A stretch of 64,000 nt of DNA, taken from assembly GCA_963576565.1 (NCBI GenBank), contig OY755039.1, positions 30,146,602 through 30,210,601 on the forward strand, given 5' to 3'. Under the pieces are notes generated by a model, which worked only from the letters and a program-made list of their open reading frames with translations, did no database searches and was not told the DNA's origin. The position numbers and the translations under genes were made by a program. This document shows, one piece after another, positions 36,490 to 47,051 of this stretch (position 1 is its first letter; the number at the start of each line of letters is the position of its first letter). This DNA comes from Aspidapion aeneum (taxonomy: Eukaryota; Arthropoda; Insecta; Coleoptera; Brentidae).

Positions 36490-37465
36490 AACCTTTCAAT
36501 AGAGGAGCATACGTGACATATATCTTCTGAGACTTAAGTAAAGCTTCCGACTGTGTAAATCATCACACACTGAGCGAAAAATTTAAGGCATACAATTTTG
36601 ACAGATTATCCTTGACTTTAATAACAGATTACCAAAAAGATCGGCCCCAAATTATGGAAAATAATTGATCAAGATCAAAAAGAATAATTTCCAACATACG
36701 TGTCCCACAGGGATCAATTTTAGGACCTGTGTTTACGAGTCAATTGAAGGGAAGACTGCTCAATTTGCAGACGATAACACAGATACAACTAAAGCTATTG
36801 AACTACTAGATAATGCTAGCACTTGGTTCACTTCCAATCAAATGTATCTGAGTAGACAGAAGAAGATGTTCCTACTTTTTTACTTAGGGAGTTGGATACT
36901 AGTCACAAAACGTCTGCAAACTTCAACTCAAAACATTTAAATGAGCTTGCTTCAAAACTGGCTTCAAGTGTTTTCTTAATTCGAAATTTACTTTACTCTG
37001 TATTAATTAACGTCCTTTTTTTTGTTTTTATTATACTGGGACTTCCAGCCTACTGCATTAATGCCTAGTGTTCTTACAACTCCCTTTAAACGTGATGGTA
37101 AAAACATTTTACGTACAGCTGAAATTTACTTTGCTCTGTATTAATTAACATCCTACGTACAGCTTGATTTGAAATTTCAAAAACTGTCATATTCAGTAAT
37201 TATCTGGTTCACAGAGAAAATTAATAAGACTAATTTATAGCCATAAATATTAAGAGGACTGCAGGGATAAATTTAATCAAGGCAACATCCTTACATCTAC
37301 CAGCACTTATATCTACAACAACTGTCTTATTTATATAAAACAACATAAATATAATTACACCAAACTCCCAAATGCAGAATATTTTAATGGTGATAATGCA
37401 TAAACATTAAAAGAAAAAATATTTTCAAACGTGAACGTGAAATTTCATACCCGTGAATTTAAAAA
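36490..37465 (+). pseudogene. CR1/Jockey-like LINE RT and C-terminal remnant
   Basis: Translation gives DLSKASDCVNHHTLSEKFKA, YNFDRLSLTLITDYQKDRPQ, then RVPQGSILGPV, then after a frameshift TAQFADDNTDTTKAIELLDN and ASTWFTSNQMYL. The (F)ADD block is intact. Post-palm scraps follow (KLASSVFLIRNL-like and a partly duplicated TLLCIN stretch at about 36980 and 37125), then a YIYNN piece and the HTREFKNQ tail. Stops are frequent. It abuts the hammerhead-bearing inverted repeat. Confidence 0.65.
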
Positions 37466-37623
37466 TCAAACAAGTTTCATGGCTAATCGGGCAAAAAGGA
37501 GTTTTTTGTTTCCCTTATATTTTTCCGTGGGTAGCTTGAAAGCTTAACCTCACGGGGGTCCAAGATCTAATGGACACCTAATAAGTGTTGACAGTTAACC
37601 GTTTCGTCCTTATGGGACTCCTC

Positions 37624-37675
37624 AGCAAGAGGCGCCATCTACCGATACGTATCTCGGTAGATGGCGCCTCTTGCT
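37624..37675. repeat. Perfect 22-bp-arm hairpin in the spacer
   Basis: AGCAAGAGGCGCCATCTACC plus GA (37624-37645), loop TACGTATC, then the exact inverse (37654-37675). Confidence 0.95.
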
Positions 37676-37752
37676 ATAGTTCGCTCACTAATTACATTTA
37701 ATTAGAGACAAAACCGTCTGATTAACTTCGCAAGATTTGTCACTTGACCAGC

Positions 37753-37800
37753 AGTGTTCTGAGGAGTCCCATAAGGACGAAACGGTTAACTGTCAACACT
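37753..37800 (+). ncRNA. Type I hammerhead ribozyme
   Basis: All parts of the hammerhead are present in order. Stem I 5' strand AGTGTT (37753-37758). Core CTGAGGA (37759-37765, the CUGANGA box). Stem II GTCC/GGAC (37766-37769 and 37775-37778) with loop CATAA. GAA (37779-37781). Stem III ACGG/CTGT (37782-37785 and 37790-37793; one G-U pair) with loop TTAA. Cleavage position C17 at 37794, making a GUC triplet. Stem I 3' strand AACACT (37795-37800), pairing perfectly with AGTGTT. Stem I is the open helix, hence type I. A further GAC/GTC pairing beyond an internal loop could extend stem I. Such ribozymes process retroelement or satellite transcripts in other animals; the role here is inferred. 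Confidence 0.9.
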
Positions 37801-37919
37801 TATTAGGTGTCCATTAGATCTTGGACCCCCGTGAGGTTAAGCTTTCAAGCTACCCACGGAAAAATATAAGGGAAACAAAAAACTCCTTTTTGCCCGATTA
37901 GCCATAAAACTTGTTTGAT

Positions 37920-40516
37920 TTAAAAAATATTTTATTTATTTGTTTTTTTTTTGATGTGATGTTCATTCCTAAATATTAAGATTTTATTCTTAATAATTAA
38001 TAATTATTATTAATAGCAATTTCGTTTTATTTGACCTGTCCTATGTCAATTGTATTGATCTAAAGGATGAATAAAGAACATGAACTTGATACATACTTGC
38101 CCTACTTAACATGCATGAAGTTTTTCCTTGGAATTATCAAGAGTGTCCAAGGCTAGCAATGGAGTAAATTACTATGGTTTTTAAATTTTTTCCAACAGGT
38201 AAGTAAGACCTTACCACTAAACAAATTCAATAATGTTATAAAAACATACTGGTAGATGAAAAAGTTTTTATCGCACTTTTGGCATATAGTTGTAGCCTAA
38301 GAGGAAAAATTAGGGTCTTGTCTGCATTTTCGCGTACCGTGCACAGATGTAGTAGACACCTAGAAATGCCATTTTAGAAGTGGCGCTCCGATAGAACTCA
38401 GGGCCAAGATACGGGGGCATACTTAAGGTAGGACAAGAAAAATTGATTAAATTAAATATAAACCTAATTTCTAGTAGATTTTTTTGTTTATATTTGCTTT
38501 GTAGCTTTTAAATCCAAAAAATCTTTAAAAATAAAAGTTGAAAAAAGGTTTTTTTGAGGGATAGAGGGGGGAGCAAAAGGAAGGAGAATAAATTGTTAAA
38601 ATCTTATTTCGTCTAAAGTGGTCGTGTGGGTATCGATTTCTAGATAATTTAGTATTCTAAACCAAACAAACATAAACTGAGTTAATCGGTCAAACCGTTC
38701 ACATGATATGTCAAAAACTGACACCTTAAATGTACCTGTTCTGAGATTTACTTACGCCAGGGATTATTAAAAATACCTGACCAAACCTAACTTAATAAAA
38801 TTTGATAAATTAAGTAAAAGTGGACTTTAATTTGTAGAATTTTTAAATTGTATATATAAACATAATCTGCCAATTCTTGGCCACCAAAGCATACACTTAT
38901 AATATAAGTACATAATTGCATCCTTTTTGAGGTTGGGTTAGAAGTAATAATTATTTATTTATTAGTTTTGTAGTCATCCTTCTATTTTTTTAACAATTAT
39001 TATTAATAGGTTTTTACTTTCTATTTCTTAATATACTATATACGCTTTTAGAACTGTATTACATATTTAGAAAATGATAAGTCGTAAGTTAAATTGCTAA
39101 TGGTGCTGGGAATAATTGTAGAAATAAAATATGTGCATTGTTTAAATATATTACTAACTAACATCTTCTAATTTCTTGTTAATTTTAACCCAATTTAAAG
39201 TTCACTAACATTAAGTGGTGATAATTAGGAAAATTATAAATTTTAGGTGTTGAAAAAAACGTATAGTGACAAAAGAAACATCCTGTACTTTCTTAGAATT
39301 AAAAAATTAATAAGTGGTACAATTTAGAAGGTATCATAAACTGCATAACCGGTATGAATCAAAGTTTGAGACTACTAATTTTTATTTGATTTTTTTAATA
39401 TCACCCTGTATCTTTCAGCATATTACAAAATTACGCAAACTTAAATTTTATTATTTTAGCTTGTTACAAGTTGACAAATTGTGCCAAGTTTTATTTCATC
39501 TTAAATTTTAGTTAACGCAGCAGCTACAATAAATAATGTCAAGAAATCGTCAAAATGACAGCAAAGTAGTTGTTGTCCAGTATATACGCTCAGAAAATAG
39601 TCCGGTATATGGATTATAAAGGAAAATATAGTGATTTTAATAAGATTAAAGAAAGCATATAGCTAGCTGGAAGTACGCAGGAGCAAAGAAGCAGAGGCAG
39701 ACCAAAAAAAAATGGGCAGACAAAAAGGAAAGAAGAAGAGCAAGAATCGCAAAAGCCCATCAGGAGTAAGTCGATAAAGAAGAAGCCATACAATTTAATA
39801 GTCGGTACAGTGGAGATACGTGTTTTTGTGACGTTGCTTCTAGAACTTCGCCGTATTTCTTTACATAAAAGAACAATTGGAGCGCTCACAAGAAACACGC
39901 AAATACGATACGGATGTCTGGCTTTTCTGAAAGAACGATTTTAACTCCATCGTTTGTAGGCATCTCGAAAATTTAAATACAATGAATTTAAAAATTACGT
40001 ACCTACGGCTGTAGGAAGTACACCAATCAAAAGATGGCCAGAAAATGTTGAGAAAAATCTAAGGTAAACAAATGGAAAATCTTAAAGAAATAAAGGAAGA
40101 TTCAGAACGAATCAAAATCGTTTTGAGGACGTAAAAAATATAATCAGTACGTATCTGTTTTACAGAATTATTTCACCTGACGCCAGTATCGCTATTCTTT
40201 AAAAAAGGGAAATAGGGTGGTTGACAGTAGTAAAAAATAAATATATATTTATTTTTAGATATCTCTTTAGGTCATGAGAATGCTCAAAACAAACTTTTTT
40301 GTTTAATTTTTCCTCAAATTCATAGTTCTTTTTATTAAATAAATTCATTGAATTAAAACAATTAGCCACGTGATTCAAAACAGGCGGTCTACCAATCAGC
40401 TGCGAGTGGCGTCCCAAAACTAAACGCCTCGAACGAACCTATTTTCTGTGTTATTTTCTTATGGATGGTAATGTTTGCTTTGGTTTAAAGTGCGAATTAT
40501 CATCCTAAATTAGATT
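37920..40516. other. AT-rich, no gene recognised
   Basis: Several short frames exist (39314-39511, 39614-39898 minus, 40199-40417 minus) without family features. About 38868-38900 is a weak copy of the CTGCCAATT...GCCACC repeat. About 40380-40440 is GC-richer, with an ATTGGT box. Confidence 0.45.
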
Positions 40517-40750
40517 TTATTTTGTGTTTTGCTTATAAAAAACATTTTCAATGGAAAACGGATTCTCCAAAGCCGATAGCTCCAACTTGCCAATGCTGAA
40601 TTCCTTTATGGTGGCAGGCTTCTTTGCCAACAACAGTGAATTTTGTTCTGCGGAATTTAGAAACGTTAAAATGTTGATGTAAGCATTCCATGAGTTGTTT
40701 TGTATATAACTGAAAGTTTTTTTACGATATTCTTGGCTACTTTTACTCAT
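40517..40750 (-). CDS. Hypothetical 77-aa ORF
   Basis: The ORF runs from ATG (context CTAAATG) to TAA. It has a mixed, protein-like residue composition (SSQEYRKKTFSYIQNNSW, LLLAKKPATIKEFSIGKLEL) unlike the low-complexity frames nearby. I recognise no family, signal peptide or membrane segment. A stop lies in frame just before the ATG. It is 469 bp downstream of the THAP exon on the same strand, but there is no clear splice acceptor to join them. It could be a small gene, an exon or chance. Confidence 0.3.
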   Translation of the reverse strand: MSKSSQEYRKKTFSYIQNNSWNAYINILTFLNSAEQNSLLLAKKPATIKEFSIGKLELSALENPFSIENVFYKQNTK

Positions 40751-40911
40751 TTAGATTTTAAGGTTAGGTTATATGTTTTGCTTTTTTGTTCAATATGCTA
40801 CTTACAATAGATTCAATTAAATACCCAATCATTATTATTTTAAGCATTAAGAAACAATCAAAAATTGCTTTTTTAAAACAAAATTTTCTAAATACATTTT
40901 GCATAGGTTAC

Positions 40912-41090
40912 ACTGTATAGTCCTGCGTAGGTACTGCCTAGTCCTGCCTATGCACTGCCTAGTCTTGCATATGCACTGCTCAGTCCTACATTTAGCCTGC
41001 ATGTGCACTGCCTAATCCTGCACTTAGAGGTACTCCCTAGTCCTGCCTAACAACTGCCTATCACCGCCTAAAAATTTGTACACCTTTCTG
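40912..41090 (+). repeat. Degenerate minisatellite (CTGCCTAGTCCTGCCTATGCA)
   Basis: About eight imperfect units built of CTGCCTA, GTCCTGC and TATGCA words with a period near 20 bp. The decay suggests age. Confidence 0.7.
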
Positions 41091-41218
41091 CCTATTATAG
41101 TTGTTCACCCCTTGTAATAAACATAACCTCAAAAATTTCATCGTCATTTACGAAATAGTTATATATATATTATAGACAACGTGAGAAAAATTAATAGAAA
41201 CAATTTAGTTATACTCAC

Positions 41219-41401
41219 ATCAAAGTGATCTTCACAAATGTAAAGTGAAGATGTATTAGATAAGGCCCTTGGGTCTCTTCGAGCAAGTTCTAGCCACTTT
41301 TTCCGTTCTTTTACTGCTGTAGGCACATGAATAAATAGCTTTTCAGGTGTTTTTATGCTAGTATTCGAACACTGAGGCACTACACACCACTTATACGACA
41401 T
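41219..41401 (-). CDS. THAP-domain protein, first coding exon
   Basis: The ATG is at 41401 (minus). 61 codons run to a donor GAT|GTGAGT (phase 0; intron begins at 41218). The peptide starts MSYKWCVVPQCSNTS, continues PEKLFIHVP and KKWLELARRDP, and ends YICEDHFD. This is the C2CH THAP zinc-finger order: C-x4-C, a Pro-containing F-x-x-P, the W of the DNA-binding domain, then C-x2-H-F. Downstream exons are not identified, so the family member is unknown. THAP domains occur in host regulators and in P-element-type transposases. The donor and clean frame argue that this is a live or recently live exon. Confidence 0.75.
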
Positions 41402-41489
41402 TTTTCTACATAAAAAAACAGTTAAAACACAGACCAAAAACAAATAAACACTTGAATGCCGTGTATCTGTCTGCGAGTTTACTGCGCTG

Positions 41490-41497
41490 TGACGTCA
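41490..41497. promoter_or_regulatory. CRE-like palindrome TGACGTCA
   Basis: A perfect TGACGTCA lies 89 bp upstream of the THAP exon start codon in the expected promoter region. This is sequence only; binding by CREB/ATF is an inference. Confidence 0.35.
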
Positions 41498-41993
41498 TTG
41501 AAACGCGATGCTAGAAATGAGCGTTTCAGCGGCAAATTCAAATCGGAAATTAGAAAACTTGATATTAAATGTGGCCATGATAAAATACACTATTTTAATA
41601 ATTTTGCGTAGAAAAATAGGGATTTATGTATCATTCTAAACTCTTTTCTAAAATTTGTCAAATACCCTATTGTTTTAATTTTTCTTGAAGCGATCCAATA
41701 GAACGAGTTTCATCGACTATATCACTAGACTATTTTTAACCGGTAAAACTTGATAGCAACTACACGATTCCTACTGACCAAACTCCGCAAACATTTATCA
41801 GTAATTTTTAAGAACTCGTCGTGTTATCCCTGGAAAAAAATAATCTGTGTCAAAACTGAGAAAAAACAAACCAATCAAAATGATTTTTCTCTTATTTAAA
41901 GAATAGAGATACCAAAGTAAGGAAAGCTTTATTTTGACATTGGCTCCAAACGTCATGATCATTAACGTCTTATTCCACTAATAGTTTTTACAA

Positions 41994-42080
41994 AGGATCA
42001 GGCACACCTCTTTAATGCTTCTTAGACATTCTCACATTTAACACTCATTTTCTTCCCATAAACGGTGTGCCTGATCCTTT
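41994..42080. repeat. Hairpin with 17-bp arms
   Basis: AAAGGATCAGGCACACC (41994-42010) is repeated exactly inverted as GGTGTGCCTGATCCTTT at about 42064-42080. Confidence 0.8.
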
Positions 42081-42417
42081 TGTTAAAATCATAACTCTGT
42101 TATGATTCTCGTACTCGTTGAATAAAACCACGAAATAAACCGGAAAAAGGTATCGTTTCTGTGTAGCTTCAGATTTCGCGAAATATCGATCAGCTTCGTG
42201 GTAATCCTGGAAGCTTTGGCAGCTGTGCAGCACTTTTCCCGGGAAATCCGATAAATTAGGCACAACACGCGCTCTCTACTGATTTCCGTGGAAAAGTAAA
42301 TAGGAAAATTATTGTTAGAAAATTATTATTTAAAAGTCTTATCTGTTATAATATTTTTGCCAAATGTCAAATTACATAACATTTGAATAAAGCAGCAAAC
42401 TTTTGTGGTCGCGGCAT

Positions 42418-42536
42418 TAGTGTTGCCGCGAGACGAGACGAAAAAAGGCCTTCTCTCGTCTCGTTATGTGAGATAAAATGGGTCTCTCGTCTCGACGATA
42501 GGACTCTTCTATCGCTCGAGAGAGCCATTCTCTCGT
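42418..42536. repeat. Cluster of CTCTCGTCTCG words
   Basis: CTCTCGTCTCG occurs three times in direct orientation (about 42452, 42481, 42531) with an inverted CGAGACGAGACG-like copy at about 42427. GGTCTCTCGTCTCGACGAT and CTATCGCTCGAGAGAG intervene. Confidence 0.7.
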
Positions 42537-42674
42537 CTCGTGATCAGCTATAAAAAGTTTTTGAGATACCCTGTGTGAAAGTGTGTTGTGTTTTCAAGGT
42601 GAATCTTATTATTTATGGTATTTACTTTTTTCCAAAATAAAGTGTTAAGTCCATTCTGGGATATACTCTGTATA

Positions 42675-43328
42675 CAGGGTGTCCCAAATAAAAGCAACTA
42701 CATGGGGATTTCGAGAACGGTAAGAGATACGAGTTTGTTTAAATGAGAAAAAAAAGGGGTTTTTAAAATATCGAGCAAAAACTAAAAATTGTGTTTTTGA
42801 AAAATTAAAATATCGCCGCCATCTTGCAAACAAATTTAATGAAATTTGGTAGTTTTGTATAAGCAACTACGGACAATTGAATGACGTTAACAATTTTTTT
42901 CTAGGCTTTTTTTTTCAAACCATAGCCAACTTTGTTATTTCTTATGACCGCCATATTGGATTTATACTTCAATAAATAGAGCATAAAAGGAGCTTTTCAA
43001 CCGTGTATAATAAGCCTATCTTTGAATGACGGAAAATGTAACTATTCAAAAAATAGGTTTTCACTTAGTTCGCTGTGAAACAAAGGCCGTAGTTGTGTTT
43101 GTTTGATTTCATTAAATTGTTTGCAAGATGGCGGCGATATTTCAGTTTTTCAAAAAACACAATTTTTAGTTTTTGCTCGATATTTTAGTAACCCCTGTAG
43201 ATATCTTTAATATTGATACAGTACCTAATTAAGCTTAGAATAGCGCAACTTTTTTCTCATTTAAACAAATTCGTATCTCTTACCGTTTCCGAAATCCCCA
43301 TGTAGTTGCTTTTATCTGGGACACCCTG
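42675..43328. mobile_element. Long-TIR MITE, 654 bp (CAGGGTGTCCC ends)
   Basis: Left CAGGGTGTCCCAAATAAAAG, CAACTACATGGGGATTTCGA, then GGTAAGAGATACGAGTTTG. Right: the inverse ending GGGACACCCTG. The arms extend inward to include the ACTAAAAATTGTGTTTTTGA and ATCGCCGCCATCTTGCAAAC words, about 170-200 bp in all. Both ends are flanked by TATA, consistent with the TA target of the Tc1/mariner superfamily. No transposase. CAGGGTGT-type termini recur in at least two other elements of this window. Confidence 0.85.
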
Positions 43329-44165
43329 TATACATACATAGAATAAATAAAGAAGTCAATACAATACATGTACTAAAATACCTCGTTGATGCCGATGAAA
43401 TAAAAGCTGTTGAAAAGTTTTGCATCGCTTTATTTATTTAAAACTGTACCTAAAATCCCAAGCGTTCGTTGATAAAAGATTATTTTGTGTTTCGCCAATA
43501 ATATAAATCCTTGAAAATAAAGCAATAAGTCTATTATTTAGAATACCTGGGTCTTGAAGATCTCTATGGAATTAGATTTTGGAAACCAAAGATTTTTTAA
43601 ATAACCAAAACTATATTTAAAATAACTTTCTTTTAATCTTAATTTTGCGTATTTTTTCAGAGAAAACATGTTTTTGCAAGAAATTTCTATGTTTTTTTTA
43701 AATTAACCTTTAAACTTTTTTTAACTAGCGGATTTTTCATCTGAATCTCCATAATTTTCAAAATAAAAAACAAAATTATCTGATTTTTCGAATTTTAGCT
43801 CTTTAAAGAATCGTCCAAAAACAGTTTTTTTAAATCAACAGATTTCTAAATAACAAAAATTCACGCCAAAAGCTAAAAAAGAAAATTAAAATTTCCCGCA
43901 AATGAATAAATTCCGAAAAAAAATATTCAGTACGTTAATATGCAACAACAGTAACAGCACAATTTAATTAAACTTTTGGATTTTCTCCATCTGATTTCAA
44001 GTAAACGAAAGGTAAGCCACAATACATGTTCTCATAGAAGGAATATATGACAATTTTTGCATACCTTTTATTTAAAAAAACAGTACATAGGTAAATATTA
44101 TTAGCTTAACTCTGTAATAGGTCAATACGAACAGATGGTAAATCATAAAAATTTATAAAACCAAA
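43329..44165. other. AT-rich, no gene recognised
   Basis: Only TTTTAAAT-type low-complexity sequence. The 5' TIR expected for the downstream mariner was not found. Confidence 0.4.
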
Positions 44166-44177
44166 ATCATGTACAGC

Positions 44178-44672
44178 ATTGTTAGTGGTGATGAATCGTG
44201 GATTTAATCATATGAACCCGAAAATAAACGTCAGCCGTCTGTTTGGGGGTTCCAAGACGAAGAAAAGCCAACGGTCATCCGTTCTCGAAGTGTATCCAAA
44301 AAGATGGTCGCGACCTTTGTCTCACACGCGGGCCATGTAGTAACAATTCCTATGGTAGACCGAAGTAAAGAGCAGACTGTTACTGCCGATTGGTGTATCA
44401 CCATTTGTTCGCCGAAAGTCATCGCTGAGCTTCAAAAAACGAACCCCAAACGAGAAATCATCATCCACCAAGACAATGCAAGTTCGCACAAAACACAAAA
44501 AACATTGAATTTTTAACCCAAGAAAACGTCGAATCGTTGGATCATCCTCCATACAGTCCCGACCTAAGTCCCAACGATTTCTACTCCGAAAATCAAGAAT
44601 GGAATGCGTGGTCAAAGATTTCAGTTGCCAGTGGATGCAGTCGACGCCTTCAATAATTCAATTATGACAGTA
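44178..44672 (+). pseudogene. mariner transposase, 5' part (split by LINE)
   Basis: Translation gives SGDESWI (first catalytic Asp), a stop, YEPENKRQPSVWGFQDEE, KMVATFVSHAGHV, IIIHQDNASSHKTQ (second Asp), then after a one-base shift HPPYSPDLSPNDF (third Asp of D,D34D) and AVDAFNNSIMTVP. This is the C-terminal two-thirds of a mariner transposase; the N-terminal helix-turn-helix is missing. The reading breaks at about 44672 at an antisense LINE and resumes at 46608. Confidence 0.85.
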
Positions 44673-46607
44673 CCAAAAACTACTATTACTATGTCGGTTT
44701 AGAACGTTTTTCTACGTTGTCCGACGCCTATTCTCCCCCTCTTTCGATCCTGACAATCATCCTCTGTCAGATTTTTTTGACTCATTGATCTTTGGATTGA
44801 CTGTTGCCATTCTAGTTTAGGACGCCCTATTTGTTGCCATTCTGGGACCTGCTTTCCGTTGTACATGGCCGTAGCATATCAGTTGCCTTTTAGTGATGTC
44901 ATCCGTTATGCTTCCCTCGATTCCCATTCTTTCTTTTATGATCACATTTCTTATGTGATCTATTCTAGATATTCTCATTGATCTTCTTATTGCATCCATT
45001 TCGACACTTTCCATTTTTGTTTTGTATTTTTCTGTTACGCGACAAATCTCTATTCCAAACAACAGCGTGCTTTTGACCATTGTTTCATATATGTTAAATT
45101 TTACATTATTTTTTATCTCTCTGCTCCATAAAATACTGTTAAGACATCCAATAACTTTTTTTACTTTACTATTCTTTTTTCTAATTCTCTACAGTCTGTT
45201 CCTGTCTTATCAAATGTGACACCCAAGTATACATACTCATTGCATGGAGATATTGTTTGTCCATTTTCTAGTACTAACTCACTTGATTCGTTTCCAATAC
45301 ATAAGTACTGTGTCTTGTCCACGTTCACTGTTAACCCCCACTTTTGGTATTCTTCTCTTAACTTTCTCATCATATACTCTCATGTCTTCTTTATCATTAG
45401 CTACAATTACTTGGTCGTCAGCAAACTGTAGTGTGTAAATGGTAAATCAGTCGTTAAGTTGTATTCCCATGCCGTGTACTTTGCGTTTCCAGTTTTTTAG
45501 AGCAACTGCGATATATATTTTAAAAAGAGTTGGAGAGATACAACATCCCTGTCTTAAGCCTTTTGTTACCAGGAATTCTTTTGAAAGTCGATTTCCAATT
45601 TTAATTTTAGATTTTGACCCTTTGTATAGTTATTTTATCGCTTTTATGTATGTATGATTGATATTAGTTTGCTCTTACACTGTCCATAATTTTTCTACTG
45701 GAACGGTATCATATGCTTTTTGTAGGTCCACAAAGGTAACATGAGTCTCTATATTTCTGGCGCTCCTTTTCTCAATTACTTGTTTAAGATAAAAAACATT
45801 ATCATTACAATATCTGCCTGCGCGAAACCCACTTTGCCCTTCTTCTTCTTGTTCATGAAAATCATTCGCTATTAGATCTCTAAGAATCCTACCGTACAAT
45901 CTACTTAGAGTACTGGTCACTGAAATTCCTCTGTAATTGTTGCAATCCAGCTTGTTTCATTTTTTATGTATTGAGGATATGAATGCAATTTTCCAATCAT
46001 TAGGTACTGGATGTCCGTTTATGCATTCATAAATAATATATGTAAGATTTTCGAGTAGTTTCTCTGATCCATATTTGAGCATTTCAGCATATATTCCCCC
46101 AGATCCGCTAGCTTTTCCGGATTTAAACTTTTTAATATTATTCTTTATCATTTCTTTTTCGATGATTACTTCCTCTCCAGGTACTTCTATGTCTCTTCTC
46201 GGAGAGGCTGCCAGATATTCGGGTCTCGTCTTCTGCAGCAGTCCCTTGTAGTGTTCTGTCCATTGTTCTGGTTTGATTATCTGGATGTTTACTTTTTCTT
46301 TTGTTGGGTTTTTTATTGTAGAAATGAATTTTCATACTTCAGAACTCGTCGTGACACTTGCGCTTGAACATATAATTTTTTTCCGTGCGTATCAAATTTC
46401 TTAGCTGTCTTCTGGTTTCCCTGTAGATTTCTAGGTCTCTTTGCTCCTTAGTACTGAGCCATTTCAAGTATGTGCGTTTTTTCTGTTTGACCATTTCCTG
46501 TATTTTGTCCGTCCACCACATCTTCCTGTTATTTCTATTATCTTGGTACCCAACAGCTTCGTTGCTTGCTTCCTTCAAGCATTTTATTATGTTTGTATGT
46601 GTGTATG
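44673..46607 (-). pseudogene. RTE/Proto2-like LINE, 5'-truncated, inserted in mariner
   Basis: From 5' to 3' on the minus strand: WWTDKIQEMVKQKKRTYLKW, KFKSGKASGSGGIYAEMLKY, PVPNDWKIAFISSIHKK, EEGQSGFRAGRYCNDNVFYL, THVTFVDLQKAYDTVPVEKL (first RT Asp), LQFADDQVIVANDKED (FADD intact), GLTVNVDKTQYLCIG, EYVYLGVTFDK and a C-terminal tail with LLFGIEIC...RRSMRISR and LICYGHVQRKAG. Several frameshifts separate the open pieces (44817-45080, 45161-45373, 45675-45920, 45957-46151, 46339-46725). The endonuclease domain is missing. The 3' end at about 44675 has a short TAG-rich tail. Confidence 0.75.
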
Positions 46608-46733
46608 TGGCTTGAGCGTATGCAAAAGTGCACTGATTTTCGTGGAGAATACTTCGAGAAACAAAAAAGTATTTAAAGTTATCTACTGTTTTATTCCAGC
46701 TGTATATGCAAAACTTGAATGACAACCCTCGTA
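46608..46733 (+). pseudogene. mariner transposase, 3' part and 3' TIR
   Basis: The mariner C-terminus resumes as LERMQKCTDFRGEYFEKQ, stop, followed by a short 3' region ending GACAACCCTCG-TA. Read inverted this is a mariner-type terminus (CGAGGGTTGTCATTCAAG), with the final TA as TSD. It completes the gene whose 5' part ends at 44672. Roughly ten codons at the junction are unaccounted for. Confidence 0.8.
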
Positions 46734-47051
46734 ATTCATTAATTAATAAACAAGAAAATACTACAAATTTTATGCTTATTTCTTTTAATACGATGAGTGA
46801 AACTGTTTGGATGCAGTTTTTATTATTTTTCTTATAGTTGGGAAGTTTAGTTCATTTTACCCTCAAATCTCTTGCCGTTTTAAGTTTTCTTCAGAGATAA
46901 GTCGAAGTAAAATGCACAGATCGTTTCACTGCAACCTTGCCAACACATACACCTGCATCCAGAACTCTTCTTGGCACCCTTTTGAAAATTTTAATTCGTC
47001 CTTCCAGTAGGTTCATCTTTTGTAGAGTGATGAACACTAAAGCTTGCTTTT
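46734..47051. other. Noncoding stretch
   Basis: No gene recognised. Confidence 0.4.

Larger units (their letters stand above)
37466..37919. repeat. Inverted repeat, ~160-bp arms carrying hammerhead copies
   Basis: The left arm, 37466-37625 (minus sense), and the right arm, 37759-37919 (plus sense), differ at very few positions by eye (for example ATGAAACTTG against ATAAAACTTG). Order in the sense direction: hammerhead core, ACTTATTAGGTGTCC, ATTAGATCTTGGACCCCCGT, GAGGTTAAGCTTTCAAGC, TACCCACGGAAAAATATAAG, ACTCCTTTTTGCCCGATTAG. The ~130-bp spacer contains a perfect hairpin. A diverged third copy is at 28712-28830. Confidence 0.95.

Noticed and set aside
37584..37625. Second functional hammerhead on the minus strand
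   Set aside because: The core is intact but the stem I 5' strand (CTCTTG) does not pair with AACACT.
40199..40417. Minus-strand 72-codon frame downstream of the hypothetical ORF
   Set aside because: No motif; it overlaps a GC-richer promoter-like stretch and ends in low-complexity sequence.
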